DNA of 64,000 bases from Beroe forskalii (lineage: Eukaryota > Ctenophora > Nuda > Beroida > Beroidae). The notes beneath the pieces are model-generated. The model was not told the DNA's origin. It worked only from the letters and a program-made list of their open reading frames with translations, and did no database searches. Shown here piece after piece: positions 1 to 11,449 of the stretch; the stretch's first letter is position 1, and the number at the start of each line of letters is the position of its first letter. A program made the position numbers and the translations under genes. The DNA lies in the NCBI GenBank assembly GCA_011033025.1, contig WFMF01000042.1, positions 434,501 through 498,500 on the forward strand. The letters run 5' to 3'.

Positions 1-319
1 CCCATAAAGATTGCAGACTCTAAAACTTACATATCTTGGAGCTCAAGAGGAGATAATTACTTAATTAGAAACTAACCGACAAACTAAACATGTTACATTG
101 ATACTCTTCTGAAGGAAGCTCGCAAATCTCTTCCATTTGTTCGAAAGTCACACCTAACACATAATGAAATAGCTCTACATCCTAACGTCCAAGTGTCAGG
201 TCACTGATATGACGCTCAGGTGACAACTGTGAGTTAAGTGAGCTAGGAGTTGCTGAGTCTGTAGTAGTTACTAATAGTGTTTAGCAGGTGTTTCTGATCA
301 ACACTTTCAATTTCATACG
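1..319. other. Unique sequence, no gene seen
   Basis: AT-rich unique sequence before the first minisatellite. I see no long open frame, RNA gene or element ends in it. Confidence 0.5.
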
Positions 320-955
320 AGTCAAAGCTGAGTCAGTTAATATAAATCAAAGCTGAGTCAGAGAATACAAATCAAAGCTGAGTCAGTAAATACAAATCAA
401 AGCTGAGTCAGTGAATACAAGTCAAAGCTGAGTCAGTAAATACAAATCAAAGCTGAGTCAGTGAATACAAATCAAAGCTGAGTCAGTGAATACAAATCAA
501 AGCTGAGTCAGGGAATACAAGTCAAAGCTGAGTCAGTAAATACAAATCAAAGCTGAGTCAGTACTCAGTGAATACAAGTCAAAGCTGAGTCAGAGAATAT
601 AATTCAAAGCTGAGTCAGAGAATACAATTCAAAGCTGATTCAGAGAATAGAAATCAAAGCTAAGTCATTGAATACAATTCAAGGCTGAGTCAGAGAATTC
701 AAATCAAAGCTGAGTCAGTGAATACAATTCAAAGCTGAGTCAGTGAATACAAATCAAAGCTGAGTCAGTGAATACAAGTCAAAGCTGAGTCAGTGAATAC
801 AAATCAAAGCTGAGTCAGAGACAAAAATCAAAGCTGAGTCAGTGAATACAAATCAAAGCTGAGTCAGTGAATACAAATCAAAGCTGAGTCAGTGAATACA
901 AATCAAAGCTGAGTCAGTGAATACAAATCAAAGCTGAGTCAGTGAAATCAAGTCA
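320..955. repeat. 25-bp minisatellite, about 25 copies
   Basis: Tandem units of about 25 bp with the core TCAAAGCTGAGTCAGTGAA. Copies differ mainly in the AGTCAG(T/A)(G/A)A portion. One unit near 565 carries a short partial duplication (GTCAGTACTCAGTG). Non-coding. Confidence 0.95.
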
Positions 956-984
956 AAGCTGGGCCTTATTATGTGAATTTTAAA

Positions 985-1180
985 CTGCGAGCTAGAGAAT
1001 GCGGATTCTAAACTGAGCTAGAGAATGCGAATTCTAAACTGACCTAGAGAATGCGAATTCTAAGCTGAGCTAGAGAATGCGAATTCTAAGCTGAGCTAGA
1101 GAATGTGAATTCTAAACTGAGCTAGAGAATGCGAATTCTAAGCTGGTCCTGTAAATGCGGATTCTAAGCTGGTCCTGTGA
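985..1180. repeat. 26-bp minisatellite, about 7 copies
   Basis: Units contain GAATTCTAAACTGAGCTAGA. The last copies change to a GGTCCTGT variant. It lies directly after the 25-bp array, but the unit is not an obvious derivative of it. Confidence 0.9.
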
Positions 1181-1499
1181 GTGCTAACCCAGTCTCATGT
1201 CTGTAATCTCATGATTATTGAAGAGAGGGTGCTGCTAAATAACCAGCGGATGAACCAGCAATTTGCTATTGGAAGCCCGGTTAATTAGTTAATTAAGCGG
1301 GACAGCGCATGTTCTGCAATACCAGGGGGACCATATTAACAAGTCCTGGTAATGAGTTATTCAGGCGCTGCGGTGTTAATACGCAGGCAGACCATGAATT
1401 TAAATATCAGTTTCTCAAGCCTCCGTCCCTGATAATTCACTTCATTGTCACACTGCCACTAATGAAAGTAAGCATTGTCTCACTTTCCACTCGCAGCTC
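1181..1499. other. Unique spacer
   Basis: Unique sequence between arrays. The short plus-strand frame from about 1309 has no recognisable protein features and I do not call it a gene. Confidence 0.4.
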
Positions 1500-1539
1500 T
1501 CACTTAAAGTCAGAGTGGTTCACGTTAGAATGGTGCAAA

Positions 1540-1695
1540 TTAGAGTCGTGAAAGTTTGAGTGGTTACTGGTTATTGTTAGAGTGGGTTTAGTTAGAGTGG
1601 GTTTAGTTAGAATGGTTCAAGTAAGAGTGGTTTTAGTTAGAGTGGTTTTAGTTAGAGTGGCTCAAGTTAGATTGTTCAAGTTACAGAGGTTAAGT
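1540..1695. repeat. 15-16-bp degenerate minisatellite
   Basis: Repeated GTTAGAGTGG(G/T)TTTA units with drifting length, about ten copies. Confidence 0.8.
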
Positions 1696-2035
1696 TAGAT
1701 AAGATCTACTTAGATAAGATTAGAATATGCGGTTCCCTACACGAGCCCATCAAAGCAGGGAGGGAAGGAGCGGGCGGCATTTGGGGAGGAGACGTAGGTA
1801 CAATGGGTTCCATTTCACAGACCATTGACTTCAGGGAGGCTGGGTTATTGACTTCAGGCTGCGTGATATTATTATGGCTTGTCAGAGGGGGACTTCAAAG
1901 ATACACTTGACAGTTCAACCGCGAACAAAGCAATCAGCAGAACAATGACCGCCCTAGGTTCACGAATACAACTATACAATGTAGATAGCTGCCTAATAGT
2001 GTCATATGGTGGAGCCTATACAACTATACAATATA
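1696..2035. other. Unique spacer
   Basis: Unique sequence. I see no gene or element boundary in it. Confidence 0.4.
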
Positions 2036-2039
2036 CCTG

Positions 2040-2565
2040 GCTTATAAGCTTATAGTGTCTATCTCAAAATATAGTGGAGCCTATCTTTACCTACCAATCT
2101 TATAGTATCTATCTCAAAATATAGTGGAGTCTATCTTTACCTACCAATCTTATAGTGTCTATCTCAAAATATAGTGGAGCCTATCTTACCTACCAATCTT
2201 ATAGTGTCTATCTCAAAATATAGTGGAGCCTATCTTTACTACCAATCTTATAGTGTCTATCTCAAAATATAGTGGAGCCTATCTTTACCTACCAATCTTA
2301 TAGTATCTATCTCAAAATATAGTGGAGCCTATCTTTACCTACCAATCTTATAGTGTCTATCTCAAAATATAGTGGAGCCTATCTTTACCTACCAATCTTA
2401 TAGTGTCTATCTCAAAATATAGTGGAGCCTATCTTTACCTACCAATCTTATAGTATCTATCTCAAAATATAGTGGAGCCTATCTTTACCTACCAATCTTA
2501 TAGTGTCTATCTCAAAATATAGTGGAGCCTATCTTTACCTACCAATCTTATAGTGTCCATCTCAA
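2040..2565. repeat. 50-bp minisatellite, about 10 copies
   Basis: Unit contains CAATCTTATAGTGTCTATCT followed by CAAAATATAGTGGAGCCTAT. Copies are more than 95% alike by eye, so the array looks recently homogenised. Confidence 0.95.
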
Positions 2566-2569
2566 GATA

Positions 2570-3250
2570 ATATAATGAAGTGATGAACCCTATATCGATC
2601 TTTACATACACCATTTGCCTATAGGTGCCTAGATACAAAGTACATAATACAATGTAAAAGTGTAAAGTAGGTATCTGCCTACCTACCCATACAATATAAA
2701 TTATACAGCTATACAGTACCTATACATTATGCACCTATAATCCATACATATACTTGTATGAAATACAAGTATAAATATACTTGTACGAAGGTACATCAAT
2801 CCATACCTTGGTACATTTTGAAAATACGCAATTTTATTTATCGAATTCAGTTGAAAAGTTGAAATGATGTTAAAATTGAAAAAGGATGAGTAGGTTCATT
2901 GGAAAGTTGATGCGGTCTCAACCGGCAAAGACGCGGAGATAATCTACCTGCCTCAAGCTTTTTCTATCAATAATTGCTGTTTAAAAACTTGCTGAAATAG
3001 GTACCAATGAACTACCAATGAAGTGAAATAAGTACCTACCACTGAACTGGTGAAGGCATCAGAAACAACAGCACTAAAAGGTAGCAAAGTGTAAATGTGA
3101 TACCAAACCCAGGGGGGAGGTAAATCAAATTACACATTCCTCATTAAAAAGTAATTACACGAGGGTAGGTATTCCTTATCTCAGGTTATTATCAAATGAA
3201 ATGCCACACTCTGAGAGGAGTAGCCACGTGAAGAAGAGACCATGAAAGAG
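2570..3250. other. Unique AT-rich spacer
   Basis: AT-rich unique DNA with many TAC/GTA-rich short motifs (2590-2830). No open frame of interest. Confidence 0.4.
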
Positions 3251-3254
3251 GCAC

Positions 3255-4995
3255 CTGTGTCAGGGGAGTTAATTAGTAGCCTTCCAAATCTGTAACCTGT
3301 GTCAGGGGAGTTAATTAGTAGCCTTCCAAATCTGTAACCTGTGTCAGGGGTGTTAATTAGTAGCCTTCCAAATCTGTAACCTGTGTCAGGGGGGTTAATT
3401 AGTAACCTTCCAAATCTGTAACCTGTGTCAGGAGAGTTAATTAGTAGCCTTCCAAATCTGTAACCTGTGTCAGGGGAGTTAATTAGTAGCCTTCCAAATC
3501 TGTAACCTGTGTCAGGGGAGTTAATTAGTAGCCTTCCAAATCTGTAACCTGTGTCAGGAGAGTTAATTAGTAACCTTCCAAATCTGTAACCTGTGTCAGG
3601 AGAGTTAATTAGTAACCTTCCAAATCTGTAACCTGTGTCAGGGGTGTTAATTAGTAGCCTTCCAAATCTGTAACCTGTGTCAGGGGAGTTAATTAGTAGC
3701 CTTCCAAATCTGTAACCTGTGTCAGGAGAGTTAATTAGTAACCTTCCAAATCTGTAACCTGTGTCAGGGGTGTTAATTAGTAGCCTTCCAAATCTGTAAC
3801 CTGTGTCAGAGGTGTTAATTAGTAGCCTTCCAAATCTGTAACCTGTGTCAGGGGTGTTAATTAGTAGCCTTCCAAATCTGTAACCTGTGTCAGGAGAGTT
3901 AATTAGTAGCCTTCCAAATCCAACCTGTGTCAGGGAGTTAATTAGTAGCCCAAATCTGTAACCTGTGTCAGGGGAGTTAATTAGTAGCCTTCCAAATCTG
4001 TAACCTGTGTCAGGAGAGTTAATTAGTAACCTTCCAAATCTGTAACCTGTGTCAGGGGTGTTAATTAGTAGCCTTCCAAATCTTTAACCTGTGTCAGGGG
4101 TGTTAATTAGTAGCCTTCCAAATCTGTAACCTGTGTCAGGAGAGTTAATTAGTAGCCTTCCAAATCTGTAACCTGTGTCAGGGGAGTTAATTAGTAGCCT
4201 TCCAAATCTGTAACCTGTGTCAGGGGAGTTAATTAGTAGCCTTCCAAATCTGTAACCTGTGTCAATTAGTAGCCTTCCAAATCTGTAACCTGTGTCAGGG
4301 GGGTTAATTAGTAGCCTTCCAAATCTGTAACCTGTGTCAGGGGAGTTAATTAGTAGCCTTCCAAATCTGTAACCTGTGTCAGGGGTGTTAATTAGTAACC
4401 TTCCAAATCTGTAACCTGTGTCAGAGGTGTTAATTAGTAGCCTTCCAAATCTGTAACCTGTGTCAGGGGTGTTAATTAGTAACCTTCCAAATCTGTAACC
4501 TGTGTCAGGAGAGTTAATTAGTAACCTTCCAAATCTGTAACCTGTGTCAGGGGTGTTAATTAGTAGCCTTCCAAATCTGTAACCTGTGTCAGAGGTGTTA
4601 ATTAGTAGCCTTCCAAATCTGTAACCTGTGTCAGGGGTGTTAATTAGTAGCCTTCCAAATCTGTAACCTGTGTCAGGGGAGTTAATTAGTAGCCTTCCAA
4701 ATCTGTAACCTGTGTCAGGGGAGTTAATTAGTAGCCTTCCAAATCTGTAACCTGTGTCAGGAGAGTTAATCAGTAACCTTCCAAATCTTTAACCTGTGTC
4801 AGGAGAGTTAATTAGTAGCCTTTCAGATCTTTAACCTGTGTCAGGAGAGTTAATTAGTAGCCTTCCAAATCTGTAACCTGTGTCAGGGGTGTTAATTAGT
4901 AGCCTTCCAAATCTTTAACCTGTGTCAGGGGTGTTAATTAGTAGCCTTCCAAATCTGTAACCTGTGTCAGGAGAGTTAATCAGTAACCTTCCAAA
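3255..4995. repeat. 42-bp minisatellite, about 41 copies
   Basis: Unit of 42 bp containing TTAATTAGTAGCCTTCCAAA and TCTGTAACCTGTGTCAGG. Variants at the GGGGA/GGAGA/GGGGT positions recur in blocks (for example a GGAGA copy followed by GGGGT copies), which suggests block-wise amplification. A few units are truncated (near 3930 and 4265). Confidence 0.97.
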
Positions 4996-5033
4996 CCTGT
5001 ACATTATCCACTTGGTACTGCATTCTGTGGAGT

Positions 5034-5153
5034 CATGTCAGATGAACTTCTACCTTAGAACCTTACAATTGATAAGAGAGGTGCAACACACATGTCAGAT
5101 GAACTTCTACCTTAGAACCTTACATTTACAATCGATAAGAGATGTTCAACACA
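5034..5153. repeat. Two-copy direct repeat of about 60 bp
   Basis: The segment beginning ATGTCAGATGAACTTCTACC occurs twice in tandem (about 5034 and 5092), diverging at the 3' end. It sits exactly between the 42-bp and 27-bp arrays. Confidence 0.8.
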
Positions 5154-5209
5154 TGGTGCGTAGAGGACAATGTGTTCAATAATAAAGCAATAAGGATGAG
5201 AGTAACTGA

Positions 5210-6440
5210 AGACACACTTACCTATTAAGAACCTACCAACTAACTTACCTACTAAGAACCTACCATCTAACTTACCTACTAAGAACCTACCAACTAACTT
5301 ACCTACTAAGAACCTACCATCTAACTTACCTACTAAAAACCTACCATCTAACTTACCTACTAAAAACCTACCATCTAACTTACCTACTAAGAACCTACCA
5401 TCTAACTTACCTACTAAGAACCTACCATCTAACTTACCTACTAAGAACCTACCATCTAACTTACCTACTAAGAACCTACCATCTAACTTACCTACTAACA
5501 ACCTACCAACTAACTTACCTACTAAGAACCTACCATCTAACTTACCTACTAAGAACCTACCATCTAACTTACCTACTAAGAACCTACCAACTAACTTACC
5601 TACTAAGAACCTACCATCTAACTTACCTACTAAGAACCTACCATCTAACTTACCAACTAAGAACCAACCATCTAACTTACCTATTAAGAACCTACCATCT
5701 AACTTACCTACTTACCAAGAACCTACCAACTAAGAACCTACCATCTAACTTACCTACTAAGAACCTACCATCTAACTTACCTACTAAGAACCTACCATCT
5801 AACTTACCTACTAAGAACTTACCATTCAATCCTTACCTACTAAGAACCTACCATCTAACTTACCTACCAAGAACCCACCATCTAACTTACCTACTAAGAA
5901 CCTACCATCTAACTTACCTACTAAGAACCTACCATCTAACTTACCTACTAAGAACCTACCATCTAACTTACCTACTAAGAACCTACCATCTAACTTACCT
6001 ACTAAGAACCTACCATCTAACTTACCTACTAAGCACCTACCATCTAACTTACCTACTAAGAACCTACCATCTAACTTACCTACTAAGAACTTACCATCTA
6101 ACTTACCTACTAAGAACCTACCATCTAACTTACCTACTAAGAACCTACCATCTAACTTACCTACTAAGAACCTACCATCTAACTTACCTATTAAGAACCT
6201 ACCATCTAACTTACCTACTAAGAACCTACCAACTAACTTACCTACTAAGAACCTACCATCTAACTTACCTACTAAGAACCTACCATCTAACTTACCTACT
6301 AAGAACCTACCATCTAACTTACCTACTAAGAACCTACCATCTAACTTACCTACTAAGAACCTACCATCTAACTTACCTACAAAGAACCTACCATCTAACT
6401 TACCTACCTAAGAACCTACCATCTAACTTACCTACTATAA
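5210..6440. repeat. 27-bp minisatellite, about 45 copies
   Basis: Unit CTTACCTACTAAGAACCTAC plus CATCTAA. Because 27 is a multiple of three, the minus strand reads open as a 9-residue LVGKLDGRF repeat for up to 129 codons. There is no other support for translation, so I treat it as non-coding. Confidence 0.97.
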
Positions 6441-7064
6441 ACCTACTAGATATTGTCTACTAGTACTGAAGGAGAATCTAACTCTTACTAAAAGTACTAA
6501 CGTGCGACTACTACTAGATAGTGTTTACCAGCGCCCAAGTAATCGTTTATCAAGAAGTGACTAAAGAACGAGTTAATGGGGCCTTCTGTCGAAACACTGA
6601 TCACATACACACACACAAACACACAGAGATACAAACATACAGAGTACAAACATACAGCAGGCATAGAATAAGAGGATATCAGTTATCTGATATTGGGGCT
6701 AATGAATGACTTAGACACCAACTAAGCTGCTACATAGTAAGATAGTGTTCTGCCACACATGCCTAATGCATATCTCCCAGCAATTATCAGTAACAACTGT
6801 TCGGGGGTGATTGTCTCTCTCCACTTCTCTACTGCAAATCCCATCAAGTGAGGAATCAATCTAACGAATTACTAAATAATCTGTAAGGGAGTCTGGAAAC
6901 AGGTAACCTGTTTTCTTCTCCTCCGATAATGCGCGCTAATCAGCAGAAAGCAGCTGTGCCTGGTGAAAGGGATTTACTAATAGAGTATAACTACACTAAT
7001 AGATCACTGCTTCGTTAACAGTAACATCACCAGGAGAATCATTAACTGCCCTTAGTCGAGAGGG
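6441..7064. other. Unique spacer
   Basis: Unique DNA with a short ACACA-rich stretch near 6605-6640. The plus-strand frame at about 6521-6709 has no recognisable features. Confidence 0.4.
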
Positions 7065-7970
7065 CTAGACTATTCCAATAACTTCTGACACTAGCTACCT
7101 AGCAACCTATGCTGGACACTTCAAATAACTTCTGACACTAGCTACCTAGCAACCTATGCTAGACTATTCCAATAACTTCTGACACTAGCTACCTAGCAAC
7201 CTATGCTGGACACTTCTAATAACTTCTGACACTAGCTACCTAGCAACCTATGCTAGACTATTCCAATAACTTCTGACACTGGCTACCTAGCAACCTATGC
7301 TGGACAGTTCAAATAACTTCTGACACTAGCTACCTAGCAACCTATGCTACACTATTCCAATAACTTCTGACACTAGCTACCTAGCAACCTATGCTAGACT
7401 ATTCCAATAACTTCTGACACTAGCTACCTAGCAACCTATGCTGGACACTTCAAATAACTTCTGACACTAGCTACCTAGCAACCTATGCTAGACTATTACA
7501 ATAACTTCTGACACTAGCTACCTAGCAACCTATGCTAGACTTTTACAATAACTTCTGACACTAGCTACCTAGCAACCTATGCTAGACTATTCCAATAACT
7601 TCTGACACTAGCTACCTAGCAACCTATGCTGGACTATTCCAATAACTTCTGACACTAGCTACCTAGCAACCTATGCTGGACACTTCAAATAACTTCTGAC
7701 ACTAGCTACCTAGCAACCTATGCTAGACTATTCCAATAACTTCTGACACTAGCTACCTAGCAACCTATGCTAGACTATTCCAATAACTTCTGACACTAGC
7801 TACCTAGCAACTTCCTACCTAGCAACCTATGCTGGACACTTCAAATAACTTCTGACACTAGCTACCTAGCGTCTTAGCAACCTATGCTGGAAACTTCAAA
7901 TAACTTCTGACACTAGCTACCTAGCAACCTATGCTGGAAACTTCAAATAACTTCTGACACTAGCTACCTA
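7065..7970. repeat. 47-bp minisatellite, about 19 copies
   Basis: Unit contains AATAACTTCTGACACTAGCT then ACCTAGCAACCTATGCT. Two unit types alternate, CTAGACTATTCC and CTGGACACTTCA, which hints at a dimeric higher-order unit in the first half. Confidence 0.96.
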
Positions 7971-8764
7971 TGCCTGTGAGGGTCCTACATCCCAGAGGTG
8001 GTTCATTGTTAACTAAGCTGCTCAGTGCTCAATCTATAAGCACTGAGCTCTTTACATAATGTACAGAAAGTACAGGATGTTACTCTAATTCGTGACACAA
8101 TTGGAAAATCTTAGTTCATAAAGAAAAATAAATAATTACCATTCAACATTAAATGACCATTCAACGTTGATCGTCATCATCAGTAGTTCCTAATGATATA
8201 AGATTGATTGAAAAGAATCTTAATCCTACAACACTAATCTACACAATGTCACAATAAACTTTGAGGAATTACTGATGATGACATCGAATGTAGAACAGTC
8301 GGTTTCCACTACATCTGCTCCACCTCGTGTCAAAAATTAGGGGAGAGTTCAGAAAGCAACAAATCAGGCACATCAGAACGTGGGAGACGTGAGCTAAGTG
8401 AAGGAGCACAGAAATAAACCCTCAGAACTCCTGAACAAGAACAATGAAGGAATTCAGGCCACTTTTCATGGGAAGAAGCCATAAAGTGCGAACATTGCCT
8501 CAAATAGCTCGACACAAAGAAATAGCGCGTATAAAAAGTTCAGAATTCTAGTTATTACGCTCAAAAACCGAGGAATTTGTACCTCAAGCACTATTGTGCT
8601 GCTCATTGAAAATAATCCAATAATCCTAAGGGAACGGCTCTTATTACAGAAAGTGTCTACGACACTGTGACGTCCTCTCTCATGGCTACTGGGTAACTAG
8701 CCGCTACTGCCTTCTGCTCTAATTACAAGCATTAACGTGCCTTTAATCAGTTAATGAGAGGCAA
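7971..8764. other. Unique spacer
   Basis: Unique sequence. A minus-strand frame at 8330-8515 (61 codons) has no splice or domain support. Confidence 0.4.
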
Positions 8765-9470
8765 TCATAAGCTAGTAATTGTTGCTAAGTAACAGGTTGC
8801 TAGTAACTGTTGCTAAGTAACAGGTTGCTAGTAATTGTTGCCAAGAAACAGGTTGCTAGTAACTGTTGCCAAGTAACAGGTTGCTAGTAACTGTTGCTAA
8901 GTAATTGGTTGGTAGTAATTGTTGCTAAGTAACAGGTTGCTAGTAACTGTTGCTAAGTAATTGGTTGGTAGTAACTGTTGCTAAGTAATTGGTTGGTAGT
9001 AATTGTTGTGAAGTAACAGGTTGCTAGTAATTGTTGCTAAGAAACAGGTTGCTACAAACTGTTGCCAAGTAACAGGTTGCTAGTAACTGTTGCTAAGAAA
9101 TAGGTTGCTAGTAATTGTTGCTAAGTAACTGTTGCTAAGTAACAGGTTGCTTGTAATTGGTGGTAAGTAACAGGTTGCTAGTACAAGAGGTAGGTAGTAA
9201 CAGGTTGCTAAGTAACAGGTTGCTAGTAATTGTTGCTAAGTAATAGGTTGCTAGTAATTGTTGTGAAGTAACAGGTTGCTAGTAATTGTTGCTAAGAAAC
9301 AGGTTGCTACAAACTGTTGCCAAGTAACAGGTTGCTAGTAACTGTTGCTAAGAAATAGGTTGCTAGTAATTGTTGCTAAGTAACTGTTGCTAAGTAACAG
9401 GTTGCTTGTAATTGGTGGTAAGTAACAGGTTGCTAGTAACTGTTGCTTAGTAACAGGTTGCCTAGTTGCT
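8765..9470. repeat. 28-bp minisatellite with a higher-order duplication
   Basis: Units of about 28 bp (GGTTGCTAGTAACTGTTGCT plus AAGTAACA). A block of about 180 bp at 9001-9180 recurs almost identically at about 9257-9435, so a multi-unit segment has been duplicated as a whole. Confidence 0.93.
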
Positions 9471-9474
9471 GCCT

Positions 9475-10735
9475 GGCAACAGAAGGAGCAACCAGTTATA
9501 AATGTAATTAGATATGAGACCTTGCCAATATACCTGAACTGAGACAGGCCGTGTTAAGTTTTCTAAAGTAGGTACCTAGGTACCTAGTGAATTAGAGACT
9601 TTGGTATCACCTCCAAGCTTTGTAGGAAGCCTTCACAACGATGAATTTCATTTCACAATTCATATTTCCCGCAAGATGATACCTACTGTGAATTGTGAAA
9701 ATAAAGTACGTGAAGTACTTCTTCTTCTTGGATGGAGATGGGAACAAGTGAAGACTTTTGTAATAATCATAGCCGTGGCTGGAAATGACCAGAACCTCTC
9801 CTGAGTTCCTCTGAAGTGACAAAACAAAAGAGCGATTAAAAGTTGAATAAATTCACTTGTTATAGTGTTTACAGAATCTTACTATAATGTTCATTGCGGT
9901 TTAAAATCCTGTTATTACAAGTTATCATCAATTACTATTCATCAACTATACGGAATCAAACTAAAAGAATTGAGGATTAATTGAAAATGCTTTCTTCGTA
10001 AAAAATGATGTCTGATATTGCAAAATCACAATGAAGTTAAAGCATTAATGACTACTCACTAGACACTACGTGCCCACAAAATTAATCTCTAATTAGTAGT
10101 TAGTAGATTAAACCGGAATTATTTTTAAACAGTTCAAATCCAAACCGATAAAAGAAGTACAAAAGTACAAAAGCTGCCCTTACAAAATGGGATATAAATA
10201 AAAATATGTCTTGAAGGCCAGTAATTGTGGTTTAGTGTTAAAATAACTCCGTTGGAAGTATTCGAGTGTAGTGCACACTTATTTTCGTATTTCTTGGAGT
10301 AGTAGGGAGAGAATTAGGTGGATATTTTCTCGTTTAATTGAAATTTGGTAAGAAAACTCTCATTTTGTCGCTAGTTCCAGGATCCACCTCCAACAGAAAG
10401 AAAGCCTTTCAATAATCAAAGTTCACAAAATACCCTATATGTACAACTGTACAACTGACTGTACATTGCATACCCTGAAGAGTGTACCTACCGCTGTGGC
10501 TGTACAATGTATACCTAATACCCTGTACAGTGTACAGTATACCTACAATGTATACACCCCGTTAAACTGTTTTCAGCACTAAACGGAACGATGGCAAACT
10601 AACAGCGCTTCCGGACCTTATCACCTAATAAATTTCTTCACGTGCCAAAGAAATTTCATTTACCTCGGAAAGTCAGAAGCCGTAGAAAGCAATAGGAAAG
10701 TAGGAAAATAGCAGCCTTTTTCCCGGAACTTCCGA
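9475..10735. other. Unique DNA downstream of the coiled-coil gene
   Basis: Mostly unique AT-rich sequence. It includes a GGTACCTAGGTACCTAG motif near 9570 and a TGTACAGTGTACAGTATAC-rich stretch at 10440-10560. I see no exon. Because the minus-strand gene ends at 11264, this would be its 3' flank or 3' UTR; I cannot place a poly(A) site. Confidence 0.4.
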
Positions 10736-10739
10736 GCTG

Positions 10740-11290
10740 TGAAATGCCGTGTTCTTGTAAGCCTTAAGTACAATGTTATGTTCTTGTAAGCCTTACAATG
10801 CAAGAGGGGGTTTTAGAGAAATGTCACTGCTCGGCGCACTAAGCGAGAGTTTTAGCTTTTTAGTGAAATTTTAAGTCCTTGTAAGGGGGGGTGACTGTTT
10901 CTAGCTACTGCCTGGTGCACTCTGCGAGGGTTTTAGTGAAATGTTAAGTTCTTGTAAGGGGGGTGACTGTTTCTAGCTACTGCCTGGTGCACTTTTTGAG
11001 AGTTTTAGTGAAATGTTAAGTTCTTGTAAGGGGGGGTGACTGTTCCTAGCTACTGCCTGGTGCACTCTGCCAGAGTTTTAGTGAAATGTTAAGTTCTTGT
11101 AAGGGGGGGGTGACTGTTTCTAGCTACTGCCTGGTGCACTCTTTGAGAGTTTTAGTGAAATGTTAAGTTCTTGTAAGGGGGGTGACTGTTCCTAGCTACT
11201 GCCTGGTGCACTCTGCCAAAGTTTTAGTGAAATGTTAAGTTCTTGTAAGGGGGGTGACTGTTCCTAGCTACTGCCTGGTGCACTCTGCGA
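10740..11290. repeat. About 71-bp minisatellite growing from the last exon
   Basis: About six to seven units containing TAGTGAAATGTTAAGTTCTT then GTAAGGGGGGTGACTG and CTGCCTGGTGCACTCTGC. The last unit runs into the terminal exon of the minus-strand gene: on the minus strand each unit carries the CGCAGAGTGCACCAGGCAGT piece that in the exon encodes the last codons and stop. The copies differ in the length of the G run. Confidence 0.93.
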
Positions 11291-11449
11291 GAGTTTGACT
11301 TTCCTCTCCTGCTCAGAAGAGAGGGTCTGGAATAGCTGGATGATGTTTTTAAGTCCTGCCTGGTGCTCCCTGTACTCTGCCAGAGCGTTGTCTCTCTGTA
11401 CCACCAGCTGTCTCAACACCGCCTCCTCTCTAGCTACCTCCGCAGACAT
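11264..11449 (-). CDS. Coiled-coil gene exon A, probable last exon
   Basis: 186 nt, phase 0 in, 61 codons and a TAG stop. It begins MSAEVAREEAVLRQLVVQRD and ends KLSQSAPGSS. Acceptor CATGTGTCAG. I call it terminal because the frame ends in a stop and no good donor is visible. The last codons and stop lie inside the first unit of the 71-bp array, so the C-terminus may have been created by array growth; an unrecognised donor just before it is the alternative. Confidence 0.7.
   Translation of the reverse strand: MSAEVAREEAVLRQLVVQRDNALAEYREHQAGLKNIIQLFQTLSSEQERKVKLSQSAPGSS

Noticed and set aside
5112-5501. 129-codon minus-strand frame of LVGKLDGRF repeats
   Set aside because: It is only the 27-bp minisatellite read in a stop-free frame; later parts of the same array are closed by indels and nothing else supports translation.
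320-9470. CRISPR-like regular repeat arrays
   Set aside because: Units are contiguous with no unique spacers, and the context is a eukaryotic genome with introns, LINEs and SINEs.
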